In this document: positions 49,747-58,461 of the stretch, one piece after another | Position numbering within the stretch: position 1 is the first letter of the stretch | How the letters are laid out: each line of letters begins with the position of its first letter | Assembly (NCBI RefSeq): GCF_001545155.1 | Contig: NZ_CP014226.1 | Span: 1,858,846-1,922,845 of the forward strand | Length of the DNA: 64,000 bases | From: Halomonas chromatireducens | GTDB taxonomy: Bacteria; Pseudomonadota; Gammaproteobacteria; Pseudomonadales; Halomonadaceae | Reading direction: 5' to 3' | Program-made: the position numbers and the translations under genes | Notes under the pieces: model-generated | Seen by the model: only the letters and a program-made list of their open reading frames with translations | Told to the model about the DNA's origin: nothing | Databases searched by the model: none

Positions 49747-49760
49747 TTGATTTGCATCAA
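49747..49760. promoter_or_regulatory. Perfect FNR/Anr-type box at the narK promoter
   Basis: TTGATTTGCATCAA matches TTGAT-N4-ATCAA exactly. It overlaps the predicted sigma-54 start, where an activator would not normally bind, so repression or use with a second sigma-70 promoter is possible. Confidence 0.55.
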
Positions 49761-49775
49761 GCAATCAGCTTGCCA
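49760..49775 (-). promoter_or_regulatory. Sigma-54 promoter of narK
   Basis: Minus strand TGGCAA-GCTGA-TTGCT, with -24 GG and -12 GC in correct spacing. Start expected near 49749, leaving a leader of about 115 bases. Confidence 0.7.
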
Positions 49776-49885
49776 TTGTTTTATTTTTCTTTTTATTTCA
49801 TTTGTTTAATGGGTAAATATAGCTTTGCGGCAGCGGCGGGAACGGTAGTCGAAGAGAAAGTGTGGTGCAGTGCGAAAGGGGAAAT

Positions 49886-49900
49886 GCCCCGCAATGGTGC
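49886..49900. promoter_or_regulatory. Weak NtrC-like site upstream of narK
   Basis: On the minus strand GCACCA-ttg-CGGGGC, ten of twelve bases of GCACCA-N3-TGGTGC. It lies 111-125 bp from the -24 box, close to the distance at nasA and nirB. The 314 bases between narK and the L,D-transpeptidase gene hold otherwise only the sites listed here. Confidence 0.4.
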
Positions 49901-49947
49901 CATCGGAGGCCTGTGCAAGCGATGGCAGCCGTAGGGGGCAATGGCGG

Positions 49948-50676
49948 TCAGTTCATGGCCAGCTGCTGGCTATCATTCTGACAGGCCAAAAAGGCGGAGC
50001 TCTCCAGCCACTCCGAGTCGGGGTAGTAGGCGAAGAGGTACTGGTCCTCCTTGATGCTGTCGATCAACGGGTAGGTGATTTCCTGCCGCACGGCGGGGCA
50101 GCCCTGGCTGCGCCCCAGCCGGCCGGTCTTCTCGATGAAGGCCTCGCTGACGTAGTCGGCGCCGTGGATGACGATGGCGCGCTGGTAGGCGAGGTCATTG
50201 ATGCCTTCCTCAAGGCCTTCAAGGCGCAGCGAATAACCGTTGCGGCCGTAGTAGCTGTTCATGGTGCGAAACAGGCCCAGGCTCGACTGGTGGCTGCCGT
50301 AGACATTGGAAAAGACCTCGGCCATGGCATCCCCCGTGCCCTGGCCGTGAGAGACCAGTTCTTCGAACAACAGCCGCGACTCAGCAAGGTCAAAGACCCA
50401 CAGGCGTGGCTCTGTCGAAGGGCGGGAAAAATCGATCACCGCCAGGCGCTCGGCATTCGGTTCGGCGCAGGCCAGGGCACTGGCGGCGAGGCGAAGCACA
50501 TGGGGATCGGCGTCTGGCGCCAGCCGGGTCAGGGTAAACCCAAGGGGAGCCTCGTACTGCGGGTCGGTGAGCAGGGCCTGGGCCAGGAAACCGCCGGCCT
50601 GAGCGACAGGCGCGGCGAAAAGCAGGGTGGCAAGCGCGGTGCAGGAGAGTCGTGATAGCGTGGGGTGTCGAGTCAT
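49948..50676 (-). CDS. Secreted murein L,D-transpeptidase-like protein (YkuD superfamily)
   Basis: 242 aa from MTRHPTLS, with a signal peptide ending VAQA|GG. The catalytic region reads IVIHGADYVSEAFIEKTGRLGRSQGCPAV, with the HG and S-x-G-C-P elements of the L,D-transpeptidase fold (Cys nucleophile). This is the shorter branch often called murein L,D-transpeptidase catalytic domain family protein. It acts in the periplasm on peptidoglycan tetrapeptides. A longer frame upstream to 50730 would place extra residues before the signal peptide and lacks a ribosome site. It faces away from the larger transpeptidase at 50842. Confidence 0.85.
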   Translation of the reverse strand: MTRHPTLSRLSCTALATLLFAAPVAQAGGFLAQALLTDPQYEAPLGFTLTRLAPDADPHVLRLAASALACAEPNAERLAVIDFSRPSTEPRLWVFDLAESRLLFEELVSHGQGTGDAMAEVFSNVYGSHQSSLGLFRTMNSYYGRNGYSLRLEGLEEGINDLAYQRAIVIHGADYVSEAFIEKTGRLGRSQGCPAVRQEITYPLIDSIKEDQYLFAYYPDSEWLESSAFLACQNDSQQLAMN

Positions 50677-50841
50677 GGCAAGCCTGTATGCAACTCGTCG
50701 GGTCCTGTCGCGCAATGCCATCGGCGACATGACCCGGGCAGAGGGTACGGAGCCAGCATCCGTGAGCTCCGGATAAAGACACTATTATGAAGGCATGGGC
50801 CAGGAAGGCCAGGGCGTCTATCAACGGATCAGGGGTGCATC

Positions 50842-52500
50842 ATGCGGGTATTTGTCACGATCGGGTTTGTACTGGCTCTTGTGTCAGGAATGGCGTCAGG
50901 CGGCCAGGTCGAGGCGCCGACGAACGCCAGGGAGGGTGCCGGTGATGTCGCGCAAGCCATCACCCGTCTGGTCGATGGTGAGGAGGATGCCCTGCAGGCC
51001 TTCTACGACGCTCGCGGCCATCGCCCGGCCTGGCAGGATGGCGAGACGGTGGCGGCCTTTGCCGCGGCGCTGCATACGCTGGATAGCGATGGCCTCACGC
51101 CCCAGGACTATCAGGCTGATAACCTGGTGGCTGCCCATCGCCAGGCCTATGCCGAAGGGGATAGCGATGGGGGGAACGATGCGGGCAACGATGGGGGCAT
51201 CGAGAGACAGGCGCGATTCGACCTGCATGCCAGCCAGATGCTGCTGACGGCACTCACGCATCTGCAGCGGGGCAAGGTGGATCCACGCAGTATTGATCCC
51301 GATTGGGAGATTCCCATCGTGGATGCCGAGCTGGACCCTGCGGCCATCTCCCGTGCGGTGGATGCCCAGCGCTTCGAGCAGGCCTTTTCCGAGGCGCGTC
51401 CCGCCTACGCGCCCTATGAGCGCCTTCGCGCTGGCCTGGCCCGGTATCGAACGCTGGAGCGACTGGGCGGATGGGAAAGCCTGCCTGCACGCGAGCGGGC
51501 TCTGCGCCCGGGCGATATCGACGACGATGTCGTACTGCTGCGGGAGCGCCTGGCCATCATGGGCGAGGTCGAGCTCATGGCTGCTGCCATCGAGGCCTTC
51601 CCGGGGGCCGTGCTGGATGGGACCGACCCGCGGCGCTATGACGCCAAGCTCGAGGCGGCCGTGCGTCGCTTCCAGCGGCGCCATCTGCTGGAGGTGGATG
51701 GCATCGTCGGTGCCCAGACTCTGGCCGCTCTGAACGTGCCGGTGGAGGACCGCATCGATCAGATTCGCCTGAACATGGAGCGCGCCCGCTGGCTGTTGCA
51801 TGGCCTGCCGGAATCCTTCGTGCTGGTGGATATCGCCGGCTATCGGCTCAGCTACATCCGCCCCAATGGTGAAATCTGGCGTTCGCGCATCGTGGTGGGG
51901 CGACCCTATCGACGCACACCGTCGCTGCGTTCCGAAATCACCCACATGACGGTCAACCCGACCTGGACGATTCCCCCGACGATCCTGCGTGAAGACGTGC
52001 TGCCCGCCGTTCGCCAAGACCTGGGCTACCTGTGGCGTGAGCGAATCCAGGTACTGAGCCCGTCCGGTGAACCGCTGGATCCCTGGGAGATCGACTGGTC
52101 GCGTCCGGGTAATGTGGTGCTACGCCAGGCTCCCGGGCCGCATAATGCGTTGGGCCAGGTGGTGATCCGTTTTCCCAATGACCATATGGTCTATCTGCAC
52201 GATACGCCATCCCAAGGCCTCTTTTCGCGGGAGCAGCGCGCCGCCAGTTCCGGCTGCATTCGGGTGGAGAATATCGGCGAGTTCGCTCAGCTGCTGTTCG
52301 ACGACACCGACAGCGGTCACGATGTGCGGGCGCAGATCGACCGCGGGGAGACCCGCAACGTGCGGCTTGCGAAGCGCATGCCGGTGATCCTGCACTACTG
52401 GACCGTGCATCCGTCCGAGGATGGCCAACTGGCCTTTCGACCCGATATCTACGAGCGCGACGCTGCGCTGCTGCAGGCGCTGGATCGGCCGTTATCGTAA
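50842..52500 (+). CDS. L,D-transpeptidase, YcbB/LdtD-like
   Basis: 552 aa. A signal peptide (about residues 1-24) is followed by a scaffold domain, a peptidoglycan-binding motif (about 265-300, YDAKLEAAVRRFQRRHLLEVDGIVGAQTLAALN) and the YkuD domain with VVGRPYRRTPSLRSEITHMTVNPTWTIPP and the catalytic SSGCIRVEN, preceded by HDTPSQGLFSREQRA. This is the layout of LdtD, which makes 3-3 cross-links in peptidoglycan. The start has CAGGGG a few bases before. It converges on an ABC exporter gene 28 bp away. Confidence 0.9.
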   Translation: MRVFVTIGFVLALVSGMASGGQVEAPTNAREGAGDVAQAITRLVDGEEDALQAFYDARGHRPAWQDGETVAAFAAALHTLDSDGLTPQDYQADNLVAAHRQAYAEGDSDGGNDAGNDGGIERQARFDLHASQMLLTALTHLQRGKVDPRSIDPDWEIPIVDAELDPAAISRAVDAQRFEQAFSEARPAYAPYERLRAGLARYRTLERLGGWESLPARERALRPGDIDDDVVLLRERLAIMGEVELMAAAIEAFPGAVLDGTDPRRYDAKLEAAVRRFQRRHLLEVDGIVGAQTLAALNVPVEDRIDQIRLNMERARWLLHGLPESFVLVDIAGYRLSYIRPNGEIWRSRIVVGRPYRRTPSLRSEITHMTVNPTWTIPPTILREDVLPAVRQDLGYLWRERIQVLSPSGEPLDPWEIDWSRPGNVVLRQAPGPHNALGQVVIRFPNDHMVYLHDTPSQGLFSREQRAASSGCIRVENIGEFAQLLFDDTDSGHDVRAQIDRGETRNVRLAKRMPVILHYWTVHPSEDGQLAFRPDIYERDAALLQALDRPLS

Positions 52501-52528
52501 AAACGACTCGCGGATGGAAAGTGCATCC

Positions 52529-54388
52529 TCAGCGATAGCCCTTGGCCTGAAGGCGGAACAGCCGGGCATAGCGGCCGTTGGCGGCCATCAGCGACTCGTG
52601 GTTGCCCTGCTCGATGATCTCGCCACCGTCGATGACCAGGATGTGGTCGGCGGCGCGCACGGTGGAGAAGCGGTGAGAGATGAGAATGGTCATCTTGTCC
52701 CGGCTGTGTTCGCGGAAGTCGTCGTAGACGGCGGCCTCGGCGGCGGCATCCATGGCGGCGGTGGGCTCGTCCAGCACCAGAATGTCGGCGCTCTCGCGCA
52801 TATAGGCCCTGGAGAGGGCGATCTTCTGCCACTGGCCGCCGGAGAGCTCCTGGCCACCCTTGAACCAGCGCCCGAGCTGGGTGTGGTATCCCGCCGGCAT
52901 CTCATTGATGAACCCCTCGGCAAGCCCGCGTCGGGCCGCCTGTTCCCAGCGGGCCTCGTCCTCGAAGGAGGCCACGTCGCCGGCGCCTAGGTTCTCGCCC
53001 ACCTTCATCTGGTAGCGCACGAAGTCCTGGAAGATCACGCCGATGCGCCGGCGCAGGGTCTGGACGTCCCAGTCGCGCAGGTCGCTGCCGTCGAGCAGGA
53101 TTCGCCCTTCACTGGGTTCGTAGAGTCGGGTCAGCAATTTGATCAGGGTCGTCTTGCCGGAGCCGTTGGCACCGACCAGGGCCAGGCTGCCGCCGGGCGT
53201 GACGTGCAGCGAGATGCGGGTCAGCGCCGGCTTGTCGGCGCCGGGGTAGGTGAAGCTGACGCTCTCGAAGCGGATCCCGTCGCCGGGAGTCACTCCCTCG
53301 GTCAAGGCGCCTTGCTCGGCGGCCACCGGCTGCTCCAGGTACTCGTAGAGGTTAGACAGGTAGAGATTGTCCTCGTACATGCCGCTGATCGAGGTGAGGC
53401 TGGCCGACAGCGCCGCCTGGCCCTGCTTGAAGACCATCAGGTACATGGTCATCTCGCCCAGGGTGAGCTGGCCGGTGACCGTTTCCACCACCACCCAGGC
53501 GTAGGCGCCGTAGAAGGCGGCCGTGCCCAGCAGGCCGAGCAGAAAGCCCCAGGTCTCCCGGCGTATCGTCAGGCGGCGGTCCTCGCCGTAGAGCGTGCCG
53601 AAGATCCTGCGGTAGCGATCGAGCAGCAGTGGCTCCAGCCCGAAGAGCTTGACCTCCTTGATGCTGTCCTCGCGGGCCAGGACAGTCTCGAGGTACATCT
53701 GCATTCGGGTCTGGGGCGATCGCCAGCGAAACAGCCGGAAGGCGTCGCCGGAAAACTTTGCCTCCGAGGCGAAGACCGGCAAGGCGCCGACAAGCAGGAT
53801 CAGGATCGCCCAGGGCGAAAACTGCACCAGCAGCACGCCGAAACTCGCCAGGGAGATGGCGTTCTGCATCAAAGAAAAGGTCTTGTTGACCAGGCCGAGT
53901 GGACGAATGGAGGCCTCGCGCCGGGCCCGTGTCAGCTTGTCGTAGAACTCGGAGTCCTCGAACTGGGCAAGCGACAGGGTGCCCGCCTTCTCCAGGATCA
54001 TCACATTGACCTTTTGGCCAAGCAGGGCACGCAGCAACGACTGCTGACCCGAGAGCCCGCGCTGGGCCATGGCGATGGCGGCGATGACGCCGGCTTCCGC
54101 CAGTACGTAGCGCAGCACCGGCCACCACTCGACCTCGCCGGTGTCGCGGTGGTGGGCCATGGCGTCGACGACCGAGTCGACGATAAGCTGGCCGATCCAG
54201 GCGGCAACGGCCGGCAATATTCCCGCCACCAGAGTGCAGACGGCCAGGCCCACCGTGAGCGGCCGTGAGGTCTGCCACACCAGGGCCAGCGCACGGCGGC
54301 TGTAGCGGAACACGCCAAAGAAGGTGCTCAGGCGATTGCCTGCGGGGGGCGGGGCCGGAATTGGGTTGCGCGAGTATGACGAGGACAA
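52529..54388 (-). CDS. ABC exporter, fused membrane and ATPase domains
   Basis: 619 aa. Six membrane helices lie in about residues 50-330, then a nucleotide-binding domain with Walker A GANGSGKTTLIKLL, signature LSGGQWQKIALSRA, Walker B ILVLDEPTAAMD and His loop LISHRFSTV. It works as a homodimer or with an unknown partner; the substrate (lipid, peptide or drug) is not evident. It starts with TTG at 54388, supported by GGAG seven bases upstream; no in-frame ATG fits better. The gene is separated from the M23 peptidase by a hairpin at 54456. Confidence 0.88.
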   Translation of the reverse strand: MSSSYSRNPIPAPPPAGNRLSTFFGVFRYSRRALALVWQTSRPLTVGLAVCTLVAGILPAVAAWIGQLIVDSVVDAMAHHRDTGEVEWWPVLRYVLAEAGVIAAIAMAQRGLSGQQSLLRALLGQKVNVMILEKAGTLSLAQFEDSEFYDKLTRARREASIRPLGLVNKTFSLMQNAISLASFGVLLVQFSPWAILILLVGALPVFASEAKFSGDAFRLFRWRSPQTRMQMYLETVLAREDSIKEVKLFGLEPLLLDRYRRIFGTLYGEDRRLTIRRETWGFLLGLLGTAAFYGAYAWVVVETVTGQLTLGEMTMYLMVFKQGQAALSASLTSISGMYEDNLYLSNLYEYLEQPVAAEQGALTEGVTPGDGIRFESVSFTYPGADKPALTRISLHVTPGGSLALVGANGSGKTTLIKLLTRLYEPSEGRILLDGSDLRDWDVQTLRRRIGVIFQDFVRYQMKVGENLGAGDVASFEDEARWEQAARRGLAEGFINEMPAGYHTQLGRWFKGGQELSGGQWQKIALSRAYMRESADILVLDEPTAAMDAAAEAAVYDDFREHSRDKMTILISHRFSTVRAADHILVIDGGEIIEQGNHESLMAANGRYARLFRLQAKGYR

Positions 54389-54455
54389 GCGGCGTCTCCG
54401 GAAGAGGGGCCTGCGCCAGCGTCCATTCTGGTCAGTCAGGTCTATCCTGAACGAG

Positions 54456-54508
54456 CCGACGCCCCACCGGTCGGCGGGGCGTCGGATAGGGCGGAGGCGT
54501 TTCGCCTC
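54456..54508. terminator. Hairpin pair downstream of the M23 peptidase
   Basis: CCGACGCCCC (54456-54465) pairs with GGGGCGTCGG (54476-54485), and GAGGCG-ttt-CGCCTC (54494-54508) forms a second stem over the peptidase stop codon. There is no U-run, so termination is uncertain. Confidence 0.4.
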
Positions 54509-56249
54509 AGTCGGCGTCGCTGTCCTGCGCCTGAGCGACCACGGTGCCGGTTTCCCCGGAGCGCAGGACGGCCAGCAGCGGTTCGGCTTCCTGCTGGAAG
54601 GCCATCAGGCGCTCTCCCTCGAGGCTCTGGCTTTCCGGCAGCTCCACCTTCATGGCGTCGACGGCGGTGTTGTTGACGATGACCTCATAGTGCAGGTGAG
54701 GGCCGGTGCTGCGGCCGGTATTACCCGACAGTGCGATGCGCTCGCCCATCGTCACCCGGTCGCCGCGGCTTACCAGCGGGCGCGACAGGTGCAGGTAGCG
54801 GGTCCGGTAGCCGTTGTCATGACGAACCACTAGGTAGCGACCTGCCACCGGGTGATTGCCGACCTTCTCGACGCGACCGTCGGCCGGCGCCTGGACCGGC
54901 GTGCCCACCGGCATGGCCCAGTCTGTGCCCCGATGGGGGCTGACCCGCCCGGTGACCGGGTGAGTGCGCCGCGGGTTGAAGCTGGAGCTCATGCGGTAGC
55001 TGCCCTCGAAGGGGTAGCGGCTGAAGGCGGGGTCGAGGCTCTGGCCATCGGGGGTATAGTAATTGTTGTCGGCGCTGTTACGCACCAGGGTGAGGTCCAT
55101 GCGCGCGCCCTCATACTGGATCGCCAGTATGCGGGAGTCGAAGCTGGCACCGTCGATGATGTCGGACTCCATCAGCACCTGGAACTCGTCACCGCGACGG
55201 GTGTCTCGCCGGAAGTCGAGCTTCTTCTCCAGCAACCGTGAGATCTGGGCGACTTCGGTACTGGAGAGGCCGGTGGCCTGGGCGGAGCGGGCAAAGCTGC
55301 CGCTGACGCTGCCGGCGAACAGTCGCTGTGTGGCCTCGCCGGCCCGCTCGATGGTGGCTACATCGAAGCCTTCCTCTTCGCGTTCCAACAGAAAGCCTTC
55401 GCGGGCATTCTTCATGACCCGCATGGACATCAGCCGATCCTGCTCATCCAACTGGTACTCGAAGGTGTTGCCGGCCCGCCAGTGGGTCAGGATTCGCTGG
55501 TCCGGCAGGCTTTCCAGCAGGCGGATTGCTTCGCTGTAGCCGAGGCCCAGCTCATTCTGGGCCAGCACGGCAAAGGTGTCGCCCTGCTGCACGGTATAGG
55601 TCCGCCACTCGGGCACGAAGGGCTCGTCGGCGGCCATTTCGTGATCGAAGACGATGGGTCCATCCTCGAAGAACGCCAGCTCCGCGTCGTCATACTCTTC
55701 GTAAGAGGTGGCGTCGGCGGCCAGCGCTTCGTCATCGGTGTAGGTATCGTCCAGCATGCCGCTGGCCAGGGTGCCGATGACCATGGCCATGTGCAGTGCG
55801 CCGGAGTCCAGAGCGGTGACCAGTTCGACGCTGGGGGCTTCCTGCGTGGTGGCGGCGACCGCCTCGTCCAGTTCGGCCTTCGGCGGCGAGGCAATAAGTT
55901 CGGGGGCGCCCTGGGCTTTGGGGATGCCGGCCAGTGCATCACCGTTGAGATCGATGATCTCGGTGGGTTTCAACTGGGAAAGTGGGATGTAACCGCGGGT
56001 AGCGTCGATGGCCTGGGTAGCGACTTCGATGGCATCGGCTACCGAGTAGCGGTCGCTGCTGAGCGAGGGGAGGCCGGGTTGGGCTTCGGGCGACATCGGA
56101 TAGAGTACGGTTTCGGGTATCTGGCCCTGTCGCTGTGTGTTCTCGACGAGAGTGACAATCTTGTGTGCGCCCAGCACTGTGACCATGGTGGCAACGGGTA
56201 ACAGTAATAGCTTATGCGTGCGGGGCAGCGAATGAAGGATTCGCAACAT
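54507..56249 (-). CDS. M23-family peptidoglycan endopeptidase with LysM-like domain
   Basis: 580 aa. A membrane anchor (about 14-32) is followed by a low-complexity acidic stretch, a LysM/OapA-like segment (TYTVQQGDTFAVLAQNELGL), a helical linker and the lysostaphin-type M23 domain. The zinc ligands are in HRGTDWA and HLHYE, with GNTGRSTGP before. It cleaves peptide cross-links, as MepM does, so that new peptidoglycan strands can be inserted. Stem-loops upstream (56291-56345) suggest a structured leader. It is on the same strand as the pirin gene but 256 bp away. Confidence 0.9.
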   Translation of the reverse strand: MLRILHSLPRTHKLLLLPVATMVTVLGAHKIVTLVENTQRQGQIPETVLYPMSPEAQPGLPSLSSDRYSVADAIEVATQAIDATRGYIPLSQLKPTEIIDLNGDALAGIPKAQGAPELIASPPKAELDEAVAATTQEAPSVELVTALDSGALHMAMVIGTLASGMLDDTYTDDEALAADATSYEEYDDAELAFFEDGPIVFDHEMAADEPFVPEWRTYTVQQGDTFAVLAQNELGLGYSEAIRLLESLPDQRILTHWRAGNTFEYQLDEQDRLMSMRVMKNAREGFLLEREEEGFDVATIERAGEATQRLFAGSVSGSFARSAQATGLSSTEVAQISRLLEKKLDFRRDTRRGDEFQVLMESDIIDGASFDSRILAIQYEGARMDLTLVRNSADNNYYTPDGQSLDPAFSRYPFEGSYRMSSSFNPRRTHPVTGRVSPHRGTDWAMPVGTPVQAPADGRVEKVGNHPVAGRYLVVRHDNGYRTRYLHLSRPLVSRGDRVTMGERIALSGNTGRSTGPHLHYEVIVNNTAVDAMKVELPESQSLEGERLMAFQQEAEPLLAVLRSGETGTVVAQAQDSDAD

Positions 56250-56505
56250 GGTGTTTGGCCATATAAATAAGTGACATGAATATAAAAAGGCATGGGAACC
56301 TTAACCCATGATATATGGCATGCCTAGACTGTAAGAATATACAGTTATGACCACCCCGGGAGAATTCTGACGTTCTCCCGGGTCATGTCTCTATTTTCGA
56401 ACACCGTTCCTCAACATTTCCATTGAACGGTAACGGGGCAGAAAACACAAGCCCTGTCCGGCTAGCGTTCAAGCTGAGCGAATGAAGCTGGAGGGCTCTG
56501 CTGCA
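56250..56505. other. Intergenic region with three hairpins between the M23 peptidase and pirin genes
   Basis: CATGGG-aaccttaa-CCCATG (56291-56310), ACTGTA-agaata-TACAGT (56328-56345) and CCCGGGAGAA-ttctgacg-TTCTCCCGGG (56355-56382). The last probably ends pirin transcription. The first two lie in AT-rich DNA that must hold the peptidase promoter. No open reading frame of note. Confidence 0.5.
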
Positions 56506-57357
56506 TCAGGATGCGGTGAAGGTGCCATCGCGGTAGTCCGCCAGGGCCTGCTCGATCTCGTGGGGATGATTCATCACGAAGGGACCATAGTGGACGATGG
56601 GTTCGCGGTGGGGCGTGCCGGCCAGGATCAGGCACTGAGCGCCTCCCTCGCTCCGCAGAGCCAGCCGCTGCCCGTTGCCGAGGCGTGCCAGTTGTCCTGC
56701 CCCTACGGCCTCTCCGTCGATCATGAGCTCACCCTCGAAGACATAGACCGCCAGGGTTTCGTCGGCCATGATCAGGCTCAGCGTGCCTCCGGCAGAGAGT
56801 CGGGCATGGCCCACGGCACCCTTGCCTGCCAGGGAGTCAAGCGGTCCTTCCACGGCATTGCCGCCTTCGTTTTGCCAGCGGCCTCCCAGCGCAATCAGTT
56901 CAGCCCGATCGCCCTGGAGATGCGGCATTTCGTCACTACGAACGTCCCGGTAAGTGGCCGGACTGAGCTTGTCCCTGGCGGCCAGGTTGAGCCAGAGCTG
57001 GAAGCCGTGCAGGCCCTGGCTGTCGGTCAGTGGCATTTCTGAATGCACGATACCCCGCCCGGTATGCATCCACTGGGCATCGCCGGCGCGAATGGTGCTC
57101 GTATGGTCGAGATGATCCCCATGGGTCAGCCCCCCATGGAGGATATAGGTCAGGGTCTGGATGCCGCGATGGGGGTGAGGGGGGAAGCCGCCAATATAGT
57201 CGTCTGGGCTGTCGGAGCCCAATTCATCGAGCATGAGGAAAGGGTCGATGCCGCCACCGAAATCGTGGATGCGCTGTATCTTGACCCCATCGCCGTCCTG
57301 GCTGGGATGGCTGTGAATCAGGTTGGCGATGGTACGGTTCTCGAGGGGAGCGGCCAT
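56506..57357 (-). CDS. Pirin-family protein (quercetinase-like bicupin)
   Basis: 283 aa from the ATG at 57357 with GGAG eight bases upstream. Cupin motif 1 is clear: GGFPPHPHRGIQTLTYILHGGLTHGDHLDHTSTIRAGDAQWMHTGRGIVHSE in pieces, with His residues that bind iron. The second cupin follows (LSLIMADETLAVYVFEGELMIDG). Bacterial pirins such as YhhW have quercetin dioxygenase activity in vitro; the true substrate is unknown. It is divergent from a LysR gene 97 bp away, a common pair. Confidence 0.9.
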   Translation of the reverse strand: MAAPLENRTIANLIHSHPSQDGDGVKIQRIHDFGGGIDPFLMLDELGSDSPDDYIGGFPPHPHRGIQTLTYILHGGLTHGDHLDHTSTIRAGDAQWMHTGRGIVHSEMPLTDSQGLHGFQLWLNLAARDKLSPATYRDVRSDEMPHLQGDRAELIALGGRWQNEGGNAVEGPLDSLAGKGAVGHARLSAGGTLSLIMADETLAVYVFEGELMIDGEAVGAGQLARLGNGQRLALRSEGGAQCLILAGTPHREPIVHYGPFVMNHPHEIEQALADYRDGTFTAS

Positions 57358-57454
57358 GGAAGTGGCTCCAGTGTCAGTATATAGCTGGCATTTTAAGCCG
57401 CTTGTTTCGAAAATTAAGCGCATAGTTTTGCCGCATTCATTCGAGGATATCGAA

Positions 57455-58372
57455 ATGTCCCGCGTTACTCTGGCCCAATGGCAGATGCTGGCGGCGGTAG
57501 TGGACCACGGTGGGTTTGCGCGAGCTGCCGAAGTGGTACACAAGAGCCCGTCGACGCTCAATCATGCGGTGCATAAGCTGGAGCAGCAGCTTGGTGTACA
57601 GGTTCTCGAGCCGGTAGGGCGCCAAGTGAGGCTCACTGAAGCCGGTGAAATGCTGCTGCGCCGAGCGCGACAGCTGATCGAGAGCGCCGAGGCGCTGGAG
57701 GATGTGGCAGGGCGGCTGGCGGAAGGTCTTGAGGCGGAAGTGGTACTGGCAGTCGACCAGATATTTCCTCCCCAGGCCCTGGCTGTGGCGCTGCGACGCT
57801 TCTCTGCCGCCTATCCCCATGTGCGGGTTCAATTGCATGAGACGGTACTCAACGGGGGTATCGAGATGCTCTACGACGGCCGCGCTGACCTGGTTGTTTC
57901 CGGACTCGCCGCACAGGGGTTTCTTGGCGAACTGCTTGCCCCGGTGCGCTTCATCGCCGTGGCCCACCCGGAACATCCACTGCATTTGCTGGATCGACAG
58001 CTCGACCTGCGTGACCTGCTGCGCCACCGCCAACTGGTGGTGCGCGACTCGGCGCTTCGCCAGTCGATGGATGCCGGCTGGCTCAAGGCCGAGCAGCGCT
58101 GGACCGTTAGTCATCTCGAAACCTCGATCGACATGGTGCGGCGCGGCCTGGGTTTCGCCTGGTTGCCCGACACACGCATTATGCACGATATGGCGGCGGG
58201 CAAGGTGAAGGCGCTGCCCCTGGCCGCCGGTGGCGTTCGAGAAATTCCCGTTCAATTGATTTTTCGCGACCGGGATCGTGCCGGGCCGGCGACCCATGCC
58301 ATGGCCGAAGTGCTTCATGGGGCGGTTGCCAGTGAATGTCCCGGTAGTAGCGGAGAGGTTCATTCGATTTAG
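57455..58372 (+). CDS. LysR-family regulator, divergent from pirin
   Basis: 305 aa from the ATG at 57455 with GAGGAT upstream. The N-terminal helix-turn-helix begins RVTLAQWQMLAAVVDHGGFARAAEVVHKSPSTLNHAVHKLEQQL and the effector domain follows. The sequence is closest in style to regulators that respond to quinone or electrophile stress, but this is inference only. It probably controls the pirin gene, the GST gene just downstream, or both; pirin, LysR and GST often occur together. Confidence 0.88.
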   Translation: MSRVTLAQWQMLAAVVDHGGFARAAEVVHKSPSTLNHAVHKLEQQLGVQVLEPVGRQVRLTEAGEMLLRRARQLIESAEALEDVAGRLAEGLEAEVVLAVDQIFPPQALAVALRRFSAAYPHVRVQLHETVLNGGIEMLYDGRADLVVSGLAAQGFLGELLAPVRFIAVAHPEHPLHLLDRQLDLRDLLRHRQLVVRDSALRQSMDAGWLKAEQRWTVSHLETSIDMVRRGLGFAWLPDTRIMHDMAAGKVKALPLAAGGVREIPVQLIFRDRDRAGPATHAMAEVLHGAVASECPGSSGEVHSI

Positions 58373-58461
58373 TCGTATTGATGCGGCCAAAAACTGCACT
58401 TGAGCGCCGAGGAAATCGGCTTAATCTGATGGCAGACACATCATCTGACCGGGAGCTCATC

